DNA from: Hordeum vulgare subsp. vulgare
Taxonomy: Eukaryota; Streptophyta; Magnoliopsida; Poales; Poaceae
Direction: 5' to 3'
Assembly (NCBI RefSeq): GCF_904849725.1
Contig: NC_058519.1
Coordinates: 180,595,703 to 180,659,702, forward strand
DNA length: 64,000 bases
Under the pieces are notes generated by a model, which searched no databases, was not told the DNA's origin, and saw nothing but the letters and a program-made list of their open reading frames with translations. The position numbers were made by a program, and so were the translations under genes. Positions 1 to 12,338 of this stretch are shown here, one piece after another (position 1 is the first letter of the stretch; every line of letters begins with the position of its first letter).

Positions 1-918
1 AAGATCTACGTTTGTCCACCCGCAACAAATTTCAATCAACATTCTTTTTATATGTGAAGTCATCACTTCTCATAAGATCATTACATGATCTTTCATGCTT
101 TTGTTCTTTCATCATTCTTTTCTTTCAGATCATGGCATGAAGCAAGGCCCTTAACTAAAACACTCTTTATTATATGACTCACGAACTCGAATACATCGAG
201 GGTGACACAAAGCAATACTCAAGCCTAAAACACTAATAACTTTATTCTACTAGAGAAAGATAAAACCAAAAAGGACCGAACTAAGAAAAGGTAAAGGCAA
301 AAGATATGATGGTGATACGATACCGGGGCAACTCCCCCAAGCTTGGCACAAGCCAAGGGGATTACCCATACCCGTGCTTAGTTGTCTTCCTTTGGAGTTG
401 ATGGTGGTGGAGTTGTTGCAACCTGGGTTTGATCCTCCGTCTTCCAAGGCATTAGTGCTCAATTGCTTCGAGCCTCGCCTCCACGCTTCCGGTCTTATTG
501 GGCCCCTCAACATCACGGATGTGCAGCACCCACTCACGCATCTCGATAGATTGAGGGTGTTGCAGCACTCCTGCGAGGTAGGGATTGATGACTTTCTTGA
601 AGATCTTGTCCTTCGGAGCTTTTGGGGACGCCATAGTGATCTAAATCTGTCAGCACAACAGCTCGAAACAAAAATAGAGGAAAATTGCGTGATACGAGGG
701 TCAGACCTTTCGGGAGAATATATAATGATTTTTCCCGACTAGAAGGAGTACTCCACAAGAAAACGGAGTCTGGGAGGCACACGAGGTGGTCACAAGCCCC
801 CCAGGCGCGGCCAGGGGGTGGCCAGCGCATGGCAGGCTTGTCGCCTCCTCGTGCGCTTTCCGGACTACTTTAAATTTTTCTATTTTTCTAAAAATTCCAA
901 AACGGAGAAAAATTCCTA
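1..918 (-). other. 3' untranslated region of the Athila-type gypsy element
   Basis: No credible gene. This is the stretch between the end of integrase and the missing 3' LTR. In the element's orientation it includes a G-rich segment near 318-340 (GGGGGAGTTGCCCCGGTATC), typical of the 3' region of these elements. The short frames here are unrelated to any family I know. Confidence 0.6.
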
Positions 919-2209
919 CTAGAAAAGTTTTGGAGTCGGTTTACTTACCGAATCACATACCTCTTCATTTTCGGAGTCTGAAACAGGCTGATAAACATCC
1001 CTTATGTACTCCTCCGGAGTTATGGTATTGATAATATTGCTTTCAACATTTATGGGAGTACCTGAGATATAATGCTTGATTCTTTGCCCATTTACCACTC
1101 TTAGAAAATTACCTTCCGTGTTGTTGATCTTGATGGCACCGGAACGATATACTTCCTCAACAATGTAAGGACCTTCCCATTTAGAAAGAAGCTTTCCTGC
1201 AAAAAATCTTAAACGAGAATTATATAGCAAGACATAATCACCTACATTGAACTCATGTTTTTGTATCCTTTTATCATGCCACCTCTTAACCTTTTCTTTA
1301 AACAACTTGGCATTTTCATATGCCTGAGCTCTCCATTCATCAAGCAAGCTAATATCAAATAACCTCTTCTCACCAGCAAGTTTGAAATCAAAGTTGAGCT
1401 CTTTGATTGCCAATAAGCCTCATGCTCTAGCTCAAGAGGTAAATGACATGCTTTACCGTAAACCATTTTGTACGGAGACATGCCCATGGGATTCTTATAA
1501 GCAGTTCTATAAGCCCACAGTGCATCATAGAGCTTCTTAGACCAATTCTTTCAAGACCTATTGACAGTCTTTGGCAGAATTAGTTTAATCTCTCTATTAC
1601 TTAGCTCTACTTGACCACTAGACTGAGGGTGATAGTGAGATGCAACTCTATGGTTGACATCATACTTAGAAAGCGTTTTACGAAAAGCACCATGAATAAA
1701 ATGTGAACCACCATCAGTCATTAGACACCTAGGGACTCGAAATCTGGGGAAATAACTTCTTTAAGCATCCTGATAGAGGTGTTGTGATCAGCACTACTAG
1801 TCGGGATAGCTTCTACTCACTTAGTGACGTAATCAACAACAACTAGGATATGAGTATACCCGTTGGATTTTGGAAAATGTCCCATATAATCAAAGCCCCA
1901 AACATCAAATGGTTCGATGACAAGTGAATAATTCATAGGCATTTCCTGACGTTTACCGATATTACCTATTCTTTGACATTCGTCACAAGACAAGACAAAC
2001 TTATGGGCATCCTTGAAGAGAGTGGGCCAATAGAAACCTGATTGCAATACCTTGTGTGCAGTTCTATCTCCCGCATGGTGTCCTCCGTAAGCCTCGGAGT
2101 GACACTTCTGTAGGATCTGTCCCTGTTCATTTTTAGGTACACAACGTCTAATAACTCCATCTACTCCTTCCTTATAAAGGTTAGGATCATCCCAAAAGTA
2201 ATGTGACAA
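919..2209 (-). pseudogene. Gypsy integrase, frameshifted
   Basis: Integrase part of pol. The segment 1817-2209 encodes the zinc-binding H2C2 region (H-x-H near GGHHAGDRTAH, then CDECQRIG) and the start of the catalytic core, including WGFDYMGHFPKSNGYTHILV with its first catalytic Asp. The part from about 1413 to 919 encodes the C-terminal region (FNVGDYVLLYNSRL, KLLSKWEGPYIV), which resembles the GPY/F module of gypsy integrases. The pieces lie in different frames, with at least one frameshift between 1420 and 1817, so the middle and last catalytic residues are not in one open frame. It cannot make a working integrase as it stands. Confidence 0.8.
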
Positions 2210-2233
2210 ATCAAAGAAGAACTTCTTCTTTTG

Positions 2234-3991
2234 CTAGTATGTGAAACTAGGTGGTATATATTTGGCAACGATATAATTTGCATAATCAGCATACCACGGT
2301 GTACCACGTGAAGTATTGATGACATTCATTTGCTCATCAGGAAAGCTATCATCAATAGGTTGTGGGTCATCAAGAACATTCTCCAACCTAGACAAGTTAT
2401 CTGCTACGGGGTTCTCAGCACCCTTCCTCTCGACAACATGCAAATCAAATTTTTGAAGCAAGAGAACCCATCTGATAAGTCTAGGTTTAGCGTCTTTCTT
2501 TTCCATGAGGTACTTAATAGCAGCTTGATCAGTGTGAATAGTGACTTTGGAATCAACTATGTAAGATCTGAACTTTTCACATGCAAACACGACTGCTAAA
2601 AATTCCTTTTCAGTAGTAGCATAGTTTCTTTGGGCACTGTCTAGAGTTTTACTAGCATAGTGAATAACATTCAACTTCTTATCAACTCTTTGTCCTAGGA
2701 CAACACCAATAGCATAATCACTAGCATCACACAAGATTTCAAAAGGTAAGTTCCAATCAGGTGGTTGAACAATAGGTGCAGTTATCAAGGCCTTTTTAAG
2801 TATTTCGAAGGCTTCCTCACAATCATCGTCCAAAACAAAAGGAATATCCTTTTGCAAGAGATTGGTAAGAGGCCTAGAAATCTTCGGGAAGTCCTTAATG
2901 AACCTTCTATAGGAACCAACATGACAAAGGAAACTTCTGATACCTTTGATATTTGTAGGGCATGGCATTTTCTCGATTGCATCAACCTTAGCATTATCTA
3001 CTTCAATACCTGTTTCAGAAATTTGATGTCCTAAGACGATGCCTTCATTAACCTTAAAGTGGCACTTCTCCCAATTCAAGACAAGGTTGGTATCTTTACA
3101 TCCCTGCAAGACTCGATCAAGGTTGCTGAGGCAATCATCAAAAGAAGACCCGTAAACGGAGAAGTCATCCATGAAAACCTCAACAATGTTTTCACAAAAG
3201 TCAGAGAATATAGCCATCATACATCTTTGAAAGGTAGCAGGTGCATTACATAAGCCAAAAGGCATACGTCTGTAAGCAAAGGTACCGAAAGGGCAGGTGA
3301 AAGTGGTTTTCTCCTGATCAGATTGTGCAACTGTTATTTGGGAGAAACCAAAATAACCATCTAGAAAGCATAAGTGTGTGTGTTTAGACAGTCTTTATAG
3401 CATTTGGTCGATAAAAGGCAAAGGGTAATGATCTTTCCTAGTGGCTTTATTCAATTTCCTAAAATCGATCACCATCCTATAGCCAGTAATAATCCTCTGT
3501 GGGATCAATTCATCCTTATCATTAGGGACAACGGTAATACCTCCCTTCTTAGGGACGCAATGCACCGGACTCACCCAATCACTATGAGCAACATGATAGA
3601 TAATACCCACTTCCAGGAGCTTTAGTATTTCTTTTCTTATTATCTCTTTCATCTTAGGATTTAATCTCCGTTGATGATCGGCAACTGGTTTGGAATCAGG
3701 ATCGGTTTTAATCTTGTGCTGGCATAGAGTGGGACTAATGCCCTTAAGATCATCAAGAGTATATCCAAGAGCAGCACGGTGCTTCCTCAGAGTTTTTAGT
3801 AACTTCTTTTTTTCATGCTCTGAGAGGCTAGCACTAATTATAACAGGATATATCTCTTTTTCATCGAGATAAGCATACTTAAGAGTATCAGGCAACTGTT
3901 TGAGCTCGAACACAGGATTACCCTTTGGTGGGGGTGGATCTCCAAGCAGTTCAACAGGCAAATTATTCTTTAAGGATAGGATATTGTTCAA
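2234..3991 (-). pseudogene. Gypsy reverse transcriptase and RNase H, broken by in-frame stops
   Basis: Central pol region. 3395-3991 encodes the fingers (MVIDFRKLNKATRKDHYPLP). After an in-frame TAA at 3395-3397 the frame continues in 2234-3265 with [16 protein letters not shown], the catalytic box [11 protein letters not shown], the RNase H start [17 protein letters not shown] and [21 protein letters not shown] further in-frame stop near 2231 separates it from integrase. Both stops are single codons in an otherwise continuous frame, so the decay is mild. FMDD instead of YVDD is usual for the Athila lineage. The protein would copy the element's RNA into DNA in virus-like particles. Confidence 0.88.
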
Positions 3992-4637
3992 AGATAACTC
4001 TATCTATCTCATCCCTTTCATCCATATGCATATCATTTTCATACTCAAGCAAGTATTGCTCTGAAGGATCAGTAGGAGGCACGACAATAGAAGCTAGGGC
4101 AATAATTTGATCCTTACTAGGCAACTCTTTTTCATGAGGTTGTCTACCAAACTTGGAGAAATTGAACTCATGTGACACACCTTCAAAGCCAATAGTGACA
4201 GTTTGCTTCTCACAGTCAATATGAGCATTGACAGTATTGAGGAAAGGTCTGCCAAATATGATGGGACAAAAGCTATCTTGTGTGGTAACAAGAACGAGAA
4301 AATCAGCAGGATACTTCGTTTTACCACACAAGACTTCAACATCCCTAACAATTCCCAAAGGGCACATAGTATCTCTATTGGCAAGCTGAATAGTGACATC
4401 AATAGGTTCCATCTCAATAGGTGCAATATCGCCTTTACTTTCATCATAAAAGGATTGAGGTATTGCACTAACACTAGCAACCACGTCACATAAACCATGA
4501 TAACAATGGTCTCCTATCTTAACAGAAACAACCGGCGTGCCGACAACAGGCCTATTTTTGTCTCTAGCATGTGGTTTAGCAATTCTAGCAGCATCTTCAC
4601 AAAAGTGAATATCATGGCCATCAACATTGTCGGACAA
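3963..4637 (-). pseudogene. Gypsy retropepsin (protease) region
   Basis: Upstream pol part in another frame from the reverse transcriptase. It carries TPVVSVKIGDHCYHGLCDVV, where the usual D-S/T-G active site reads CDVVAS, followed by FVLVTTQDS-like residues and IIFGRPFLNTVNAHIDCEKQ, the typical retropepsin C-terminal ILGRPFL motif. The active-site triplet (expected DLGASVS or DTGA) is mutated to DVVASVS, so this copy is probably inactive. The left end overlaps the frame of the reverse transcriptase by about 30 bases, consistent with a frameshift in the original gag-pol reading. Confidence 0.75.
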
Positions 4638-5700
4638 GAGATCTTTGATAATAGCAATGTTAGGTTCAACTCTAATTTTCTCAGGGGGGGTGTAGGTGTT
4701 CTAATGTATCCCCTACGTATCACAGTTGAAACTTTAGAATGATCCTTTATCCTAACAGGGAAAGGTGGTTTCTCAATGTAAGCACTAGGAACAATAGGAT
4801 CATTATAAGCGATGACTTTCTCTTCAACTGGATTGGGTTTGACTACATTGACTTCTAAGGGAGGATGGTATTTAAACCACTTCTCTTTAGGGAGATCAAT
4901 ATGAGCAGCAAATGATTCACACAATGAAGCTACTATCTGAGAGTGAAGTCCATATTTAGCGCTGAAATCACAAAAGGGATTTGTTTCAACAAAGGATTTA
5001 ACGCAATCAAACTTGAAATTCATACCTGACTCCTTACCTTCATCAAACTCCCAATCATCAGAGTTGTGTTTAATTCTTTCCAGAAAATTCCATCTGAAGT
5101 CAATATCTCTCTTCATAAAAGAACCGGTACAAGAAGTGTCAAGCATGGTGCAATCATCATGAGAAAGCCGAGCATAGAAGTTCTAAATGATAATTTCTCT
5201 CGAGAGCTCATGGTTGGGGCATGAATATAACATTGATTTAAGCATCACCCAAACTTGAGCGATGCTTTCTCTGTCACGAGGCCAAAAATTATAAGTATAA
5301 TTCCGATCACGATGTACTAGATGCATAGGACAAAACTTTTGATGAAATTCCAATTTCAACCGGTTGTAGTTCCATGATCTAATATCATCACATAGCCTAT
5401 ACCATGTCAATGCTTTATCCCTCAAAGATAAGGGAAATACCTTCTTCTTGACCTCATCCTCGGGCAAACCTGCAAGCTTAAATAAACACAAACTTCATCT
5501 ACATAGATTAGATGCAAGTCGGCATGTGATGTTCCATCTTGTGGAAAAGAATTAGCCAGCAGTTTCACAAGCATACCCGAAGTAAATTCATAGAAAATAT
5601 TTTCAGTAGGTGCAGCAGGTTGAGGAGCAACTCCTTGTGCTTCCGTTCGAGGTGAAGATACCCAAACAAGCTCCTGAGAGGATTAGTTTCCATAGTAACA
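4514..5700 (-). pseudogene. Gypsy gag and gag-protease linker, fragmented
   Basis: 5183-5491 encodes the retrotransposon gag core: a hydrophobic start (FKLAGLPEDEVKKKVFPLSL) followed by DKALTWYRLC, the conserved gag helix region (retrotrans_gag family). 4514-5146 encodes the linker between gag and protease seen in wheat Athila-type elements, including KPPFPVRIKDHSK. These are separated by a stop near 5180 and shifted in frame. The gag N-terminus is not open; the stretch 5500-5700 holds only remnants. Gag would form the virus-like particle shell. Confidence 0.7.
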
Positions 5701-5769
5701 AGTGACAATAAATTTCAGCACAGTATATAAATGTTTCCTTACCAAATTCCACTTACCAAAGGCGCTTCC

Positions 5770-5788
5770 CTCCCCGGCAACGGCGCCA
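5770..5788 (-). other. Primer binding site of the Athila-type element
   Basis: On the minus strand this reads TGGCGCCGTTGCCGGGGAG, 11 bases downstream of the 5' LTR end at 5800. It begins with TGG, as expected for pairing to the CCA end of a tRNA. This exact sequence is common in Triticeae Athila-type gypsy elements. Confidence 0.8.
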
Positions 5789-6033
5789 GAAAAGAGTCTT
5801 GATGACCCACAAGTATAGGGGATCTATCGTAGTCCTTTCGATAAGTAAGAGTGTCGAACCCAACGAGGAGCAGAAGGATCTGACAAGTGGTTTTCAACAA
5901 GGTATTCTCTGCAAGCACTGAAATTATCGGTAACAGATAGTTCTGTGGTAAGATGATTCGTAGCAAGTAGCAAGTAACAATAGTAACAACGGTGCAGCAA
6001 AGTGGCCCAATCCCTTTTGTAGAAAGGGACAAG

Positions 6034-9000
6034 TGTGGGGACCCCGACTGGTGAGTCGAGATCGCCGTGCCCAGTGATACCAAGGATCAATGCTCACTGA
6101 ATACAGATACTGAATAATAGAGTCTTACATCCAAATACCGAATATTACTTTAAATGACCGAAGGGTCAGGTTCCCAAACAGGGCCTAAGGCCAATAAAAT
6201 GGGTACAACGGGTAGCGGAAACTCATAAGGGCTAAGCGGGTGCCCATGCCATCAAGCCTACACCGACAGGCATCGTGACTTGGAAGCGTCCTAGACCGCA
6301 GGTCCGTCTCCGAAGACGTACTCGTCGCAAAACTCCGGTCCTTCCTTGTCTGGTCAATAATATAACCAGTGGCAATCCAATGAGTACTTCGAATGTACTC
6401 GCAAACAGCCCATGATTTGAACAGTGAAAGTGAAGGATGACAATATCATGCATTTCTAGTATAACTCATCTGGGTAGAATGATCATAAATATGCATCAAG
6501 TTAAAGAATTACTTTTGAAGAACAGGTTACAGATATCAACATATCTGCTAAGGGTTGAACCATCTGGTTCACCCTATATGTCAAGTCATCGGACTTGTCT
6601 TAACCTCAATGTATCAGCTGAGGGCTAAACCATCCGGGTTTACCCTATATGCCAAGTCACCGAACTTGGTCATATTATTATCTTTATAACAACACCTTTT
6701 TAACACCACACACACACTCACTCACACTTGGTTTATGCGGAAATATCAGGACGTAGTTTAAGCAGGATTACCCAACTGTCCTTGACGGTGGACACGGCTA
6801 TTCGAATAGTTTACACTCTGCAGAGGTAGCACGCTGGACCCACGAGATTCGGGAAACTTCCGTGTCATCCATGATTCGCGGTATATCACACATACCCGAG
6901 GTAAGTACCCGATCATCATCTTTCCCCTGATGATACTAGACAAAGAGGTCCACTCGATTGGTACCCAGCCCACATGTTGTATGTCTTACAAGCACCGACT
7001 CTGGACAGTATCAACCATGCGGGACCAACGGTGTGCCTCGAACTCATAATAATGGCATAGTCGTCCTACCTGGCACGACCCCATCACGAGAGTGACGAAA
7101 ATCACTCCCGCCACTAGTAATGTGGCTCTTTGCTAGCACCGACCAGAGTAATCAACAAAGCCCCGTCGCATAAAGGGGTATCGTGGTCGTACTGGTAAGG
7201 TTGGGACGGTCGACACATCATAAATCTAATCCCATTTCCGAAACCATACTCACACAAAACACCGGTGCATCACTTCACCAAAAGTGACCACCAACTCATC
7301 ATCACCCTCGGGCATTAGTGGCACCCGACGGGGTTTTTATAAACCTTTGATTTAACTCATCATCATGCTCATGATAATATACTGCTATCTTTACTTGTCA
7401 ACACGGTATGAACATGACCCTCTAGGGGTAGGGTCAAGCTCAATGCAATGGTCCTATAACTTTAATAGTCAGCATGACAGTAGCATGATCCTCATAGATG
7501 GTAGGGTCAAGCTCATCATGCTTGTGCTCCGAGGAGCCATGCGTATAACATCACCATCATGCAAGTGCTTCGAAGAAGCCTTCGGTATCATCACACCAAT
7601 GATGAACCGGCATTATGATCACATGCAACAGAGAAGTACTTGCTATTCTAGCATGCATCAATTCATATGCTCAAGTCATGGTCAAAGGGCTGCTTGCCTT
7701 GGTCAGCTAGGTATCCAGGGTCTTCGAGGTCTTCCGCTCCGAATCCTTCGTCACTCAGTAATTCTATCATCGAGAATAGAATAAATAAGAAATAGCTCAC
7801 ACAAAAACATACCACAAACCACTTTGAAAAATGTTGCAAAACTTGGTAAAAATCAGGTTGTTACTTTGAAAAATACCTTCTCTTTGTTTTTACTAGCAAA
7901 GCATTTTTAATAATTACAAAACAGGAGCAAACTATTGCTTTTAATGCCCTTATATTATTATAAAACAGATTCTGTTTTTGAAAAATGCCAACAATGGCAG
8001 AATCAAATACTACTCATTTTTAGAAAAATATTAGTGGAAGAATCATATTTTTCCACTGGATAGTTATTTTTACAAAAATCATTTTAGTCTCAGGTTTAAA
8101 AATAAAATAAAAGGCCAAAGCCTGGCCTGGAAAGCAGGCCGGCCCAGCCAGCCAGCAGGCTGCCAGGCGTGCGCGCGCCAAGTTTGAACCTGACGTGCGG
8201 GCCCCTGGAGTCAGCGGCACTGGCTGCGCACGGGGCAGCTCCAGGACGCCGACAGGTGGAGCCCACCTGTCGGGTTCTTCCCCTACCTCCAGCCAGGGAG
8301 GAGAAGACGAACGCCGGCGAGGCTACCGTTGTCCATGGGCCTAGCTAAGGGCAGGAATGGGTTCAGCATGCCTCCGCCTACGTGCAGGTGGTCGGGACAG
8401 CGCCGGAGAGGCTTGGAGTCGCCGGCGACGAGGTAGCCGTGGCGGAGGAGTTTTGGGATGTGGTTGAACTGATAGCTAGGGGCACGGAAAAGCTCGGGGC
8501 TGTTGGGGGAAAGGTTCCTGGTGTAGAGGGGAGTGCTCTGGTGGGTCGAGTGTCGGAGGAGCTGGCATGTAGCCGAAGATCGACCGGAGCTCTGAGGCGG
8601 AGGGGCCTTGGTCGATCTCGAGCACCGGGGCTCTGCGAGCTCGATTGGGTGGCTAGGGGGAGCTAGTGGTCGTGTAGAGGCTGCTGGAGGGATCCTGAGG
8701 TGCCGGGGGGGCTATTTATAGGCTCGCGATGGTGAGCCGAACTCGGTGCGCCGGTGACTCACCGCGGCTCGCGTGCGTGCACAGTGAGGAGCTGGCTGTG
8801 AAACCGCTGTCTCTCGATGTGGTTTAGGACGCTCTGATGCATCGGCCGCAGAGGGAGAAGGCGTGGGGTCGAGCTACAGCGTTCGTGCATGCTCGGCCGA
8901 GTCGGGTGCATGCGGCCACGCGTCGCCCGAGCTCTAGCGCGGGGGAGGAGGGTCCCTGGCGGCTGCTTTACACTGAGGGGTTGTCGGGGGAGGTCTTGGA

Positions 9001-10363
9001 CACTTCGGGGGAGGTTGGAACCGGCCGGGAGCGTCGTCCCCTTCTCGGTTGCTCCCTGTAGCGCGTCCAGAGCGCAGTTTTGGCATGCCATGGCATGCTG
9101 GCGCGCTCTGGGGCACTTTAGACGGGTCCCTCGTGTCCTGGGTGTTGCTGGGAGTGTATCTAGCCGTTGTGTGCTACTCAGAGCACCGACTGGTCAAGGG
9201 GGATATGTTTTACTAGTGCTGCCAGTCCTGATCTGTGGCACAAATTGGAGTTTTTTTCATTTGTGCTTTGAACTGGAGAGGGGCCAGTTGACTGGGTGTT
9301 TAGGTTGGTCTGAGGCACTAACACACCAAGTTTGAGGCTCTGACATTGGGTAAAACAGTGGCTAGGTGGGTTTTTACCTTGCTGTCAGAAGGTGTTCGAC
9401 AGTGGTTTGGGGTGCTTCCACTCCACCACTGGAACTGCAACTTAACAGGTTTGGTTTTGGCGTTAAAGTAGGGGTTTCCACCAATTTTGAGCTCCACCGC
9501 ACAAGTTTAGCTTTGTAAACTTGAAAATGCATGAAAGTGGCCAGATCTGTCCTCTCCAAAGGGAGTGTGACTAAACAGAGTCTAGCAAATCTCATTTTTG
9601 GTGTGGAGTCCTCATTTGAGGTGCCAAACACCCGTGCAAAGTTTCAGCCCCATTGGACAAACTTTGCTATGTAGAGTTGTTCCAACTTTATACTGGACAG
9701 AGAGGGTTTTAGGCTCATTTGGTGACCTTCCCCACCTTGGATCAAGGTGAGATTTTATGTGGGCACCAAATATGGCTTGGGAGGCTCCTGTAATTTAATG
9801 GGATTTTATTGAGAATATTTCCTTTGGAAATATCTCAAAAGGTTAAAACAGATAGGAATGGTTTTCTGGGTTTTACTCAAATAAATATAAATTAGGGTTG
9901 AAAATCTTATGTATGGAAAATATATGTCCTTCTGAGTTTCCATGATTTTACTCAGAATTTTCTAAGGCAGAGAAGCATTTTCCTTGTGGGAATATCATTC
10001 CTCGCCTTAGAAACATACATGCATTTAAAATAGAAAAATAATGTTTTAAATCATTAGATAATGTTTTTCGGCAAATAATAATAGTATTTGAGTTATGATC
10101 ACCAACTTGGGTTGGGAGTGCTACTAGGCATCATGAGCTAATAGTGTAACCCAAGCAAGGTAGAGGTGATCTGATGTCAAAGAAAAGAGTTTTGGAAATT
10201 CATTTTTAAAAATAATAAATTTACCATGGGTTTTGGATCAACGAGCAAACAAGCATACATTCATACAAGGCATTCATAGCATTCACAACATCATTAGAAA
10301 AAGTTTTAACAAGCCCTGATTTTTGTAACTTAAAACATTGGTGGTGAAAAACAGGGTGTGACA
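6034..10363 (+). mobile_element. Solo LTR of 4.33 kb, Sukkula-like (LARD class)
   Basis: Starts TGTGGGGACC and ends GGGTGTGACA, and is flanked by the perfect 5-bp direct repeat ACAAG (6029-6033 and 10364-10368) inside another element's LTR. This is the structure of a complete LTR left after recombination between two LTRs. A 4.3 kb LTR with no protein-coding capacity and a GTGTGACA end resembles Sukkula, the large non-autonomous barley retrotransposon derivative; the family name is from memory. A TATA-like CTATTTATAGG lies at 8712-8722 after a GC-rich 8100-8700 segment and could be the LTR promoter. Frames of 60-148 codons in 8380-9335 are in GC-rich sequence with no recognisable protein. Confidence 0.72.
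8712..8722 (+). promoter_or_regulatory. Possible LTR TATA box
   Basis: CTATTTATAGG follows a GC-rich block and stands out in its neighbourhood. In an LTR it would set the start of the retroelement transcript. This is inference from sequence alone. Confidence 0.35.
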
Positions 10364-11659
10364 ACAAGGCTGGACAAACTCTTATAGGAGGTAAAGCGCT
10401 CCCGAGGACACATCGGAATTTCTGTCAAGCTAGTTTTCATCATGTTCATATGATTCGCGTTCGCTACTTTGATAGTTTGATATGTGGGTGGACCGGTGCT
10501 TGGGTGCTGCCCTTACTTGGACAAACCTCCCACTTATGATTAACTCCTCTCGAAATCATCCACCACTATGAAAGAAGAATTAAGACAAAGTCTAACCATA
10601 ACATTAAACTAGTGGATCCAAATCAGCCCCTTACGAAGAAACGCATAAACTAGGGTTTAAGCTTCTGTCACTCTAGCAACCCATCATCTACTTACTACTT
10701 CCCAATGCCTTCCTCTAGGCCCAAATAATGGTGAAGTGTTATGTACTCGACGTTCACATAACACCACTAGAGGAAAAACAACATACAACGCATCAAAATA
10801 TCGAACGAATACCAAATTCACATGACTACTTATAGCATGACTTATCCCATGTCCTCAGGAACAAAAGTAACTACTCACAAAGCATAATTATGTTCATGAC
10901 CACAGAGGTATTGAATAGCATCAAGGATCTGAACATATAATCTTCCACCGAGTAATCCAACTAGCATCAACTACAAAGAGTAATTAACACTACTAGCGAC
11001 CTTACAAGTACCAATCGGAGTTGCGATACGGACATTGGTTACAAGAGATGAACTAGGGTTTGGAGATGAGATGGTGCTGATGAAGATGTTCATGGTGATG
11101 AGTCTCCTCCGATGAGAGGACTGTTGGTGATGACGATGGCGACGATTTCCCCCTCCGGGAGGGAAGTTTCCCCGGCAGGACGACCCTGCCGGAGCTCTAG
11201 ATTGGTTCTGCTCAAGTTCCGCCTCGTGGCGGTGGCGATTCCTCCCGAAAGCCTCCTCTTGACTTTACCTAGAACGAAACCCTCCTTATAGCAATAGAGG
11301 GGGGCCAGAGGGCCAACTGGAAGCCCACAAGCCTGCTAGGCGCGGCCAGGGGGGTAGGCCATGCCTAGCAGGCTTGTGGCCTCCTGGTGGCTCCCCTTTC
11401 GTACTTCTTCCACCCAGTATTTTTTATAAATTCCAAAATAAATCCTTTTTGATTTTCACAGCTTTTGGAGTTGTGCAAAATAGGTATCTCAAACTTGCTC
11501 CTTTTTCAGGCCAGAATTCCAGCTGTCGGCATTCTCCCTCTTCATGTAAACCTTGCAAAATAAGAGAGAAAAGGCATAAGTATTGTACCGTGAAGTGTAA
11601 TAACAACCCATAAAGCGATAAATATCAACATGAAAGCATGATGCAAAATGGACGTATCA

Positions 11660-12338
11660 TATGCCATGATGTGTACCAAACCTAATATAAACCTTGCCAT
11701 AAGTTTGGTAGGGAGGTACCAAAGTGATCCCGGCATTGAAAACTGGACAGCAGTCAAGAATATCCTTATGTACCTGAAAAGGACTAAGGAGATGTTTCTC
11801 GTTTATGGAGGTGACGAAGAGCTCGTCGTAAAGGGTTACGCCGATGCTAGCTTCAACACAGATCCGGATGACTCTAAGTCACAGACCGGATACGTGTATG
11901 TTCTGAATGGTGGGGCAGTGAGCTGGTGCAGCAGCAAGCAAGATGTCGTGGCAGCATCTACATGTGAAGCGGAGTATATAGCTGCTTCGGAAGCATCTCA
12001 TGAAGGGATCTGGATGAAGGAGTTCATCACCGACCTTGGAGTGGTTCCAAGCGTGTCAGGTCCGATGACACTCTTCTGTGATAACACTGGAGCCATTGCC
12101 ATAGCCAAGGAGCACAGATTTCACAGGAAGACCAAGCACATCTAACGCCGCTACAACTCCATCTAGGACCAGTCCATAGAGGAGTCATAGATATTTGTAA
12201 AGTACACACGGATCTTAATATTGCAGACCCGTTGACTAAACCTCTTCCACGAGCAAAACATGATCAACACCACAATCCTATGGGTGTTCGATTCATCACA
12301 ATTTAACTAGATTATTGACTCAAGTGCAAGTGGGAGAC
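11660..12338 (+). pseudogene. Angela/BARE-type copia: end of reverse transcriptase and RNase H
   Basis: The frame 11648-12145 covers the C-terminal end of the copia polyprotein: YAMMCTKPNINLAISLVGRY, the AVKNILMYLKRTKE segment, GYADASFNTDPDDSKSQTGY, SWCSSKQDVVAASTCEAEY and LFCDNTGAIAIAKE, which together form the copia RNase H domain with its catalytic acidic residues. A TAA after KTKHI (12143-12145) and later stops cut off the final 60 residues, whose remains (cctcttccacgagcaaaaca) are still visible. The 5' part of the element was separated off by the gypsy insertion ending at 11659 and lies left of the window. Confidence 0.88.

Larger units (their letters stand above)
1..11659 (-). mobile_element. 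Athila-lineage gypsy retrotransposon, 3' end outside the window
   Basis: A Ty3/gypsy LTR retrotransposon reading leftwards. From right to left the order is 5' LTR (5800-11659, split by a nested LTR), primer binding site (5770-5788), gag, protease, reverse transcriptase/RNase H, integrase and 3' untranslated region. The 3' LTR lies left of base 1. The pol motifs (an FMDD reverse-transcriptase box and a spacer rich in KNDELIP-like residues before the RKLN motif) and the LTR ends TGATACGTCC/GGGTCATCA match the Athila-type Triticeae families such as Sabrina or WHAM; the exact family is not certain. The coding region carries stops and frameshifts, so the element is defective. At 11659 it borders a plus-strand copia fragment that it evidently inserted into. 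The 5-bp target duplication would be TATGC (11660-11664), but its partner is off-window. Confidence 0.85.
5800..11659 (-). repeat. 5' LTR of the Athila-type gypsy, split by a nested solo LTR
   Basis: The LTR runs 5800-6033 and resumes at 10364-11659, about 1525 bp in all. On the minus strand it starts TGATACGTCCATTTTGCATC and ends GGGTCATCA. It aligns by eye along its length with the solo LTR at 13412-14899, which confirms both boundaries. The 4330 bp insert is flanked by ACAAG. No gene is encoded; small frames inside are incidental. Confidence 0.88.

Noticed and set aside
8382..9335. Possible gene of 94-148 codons in the long solo LTR
   Set aside because: GC-rich LTR sequence, no conserved motif and no similarity; LTRs of this class are non-coding.
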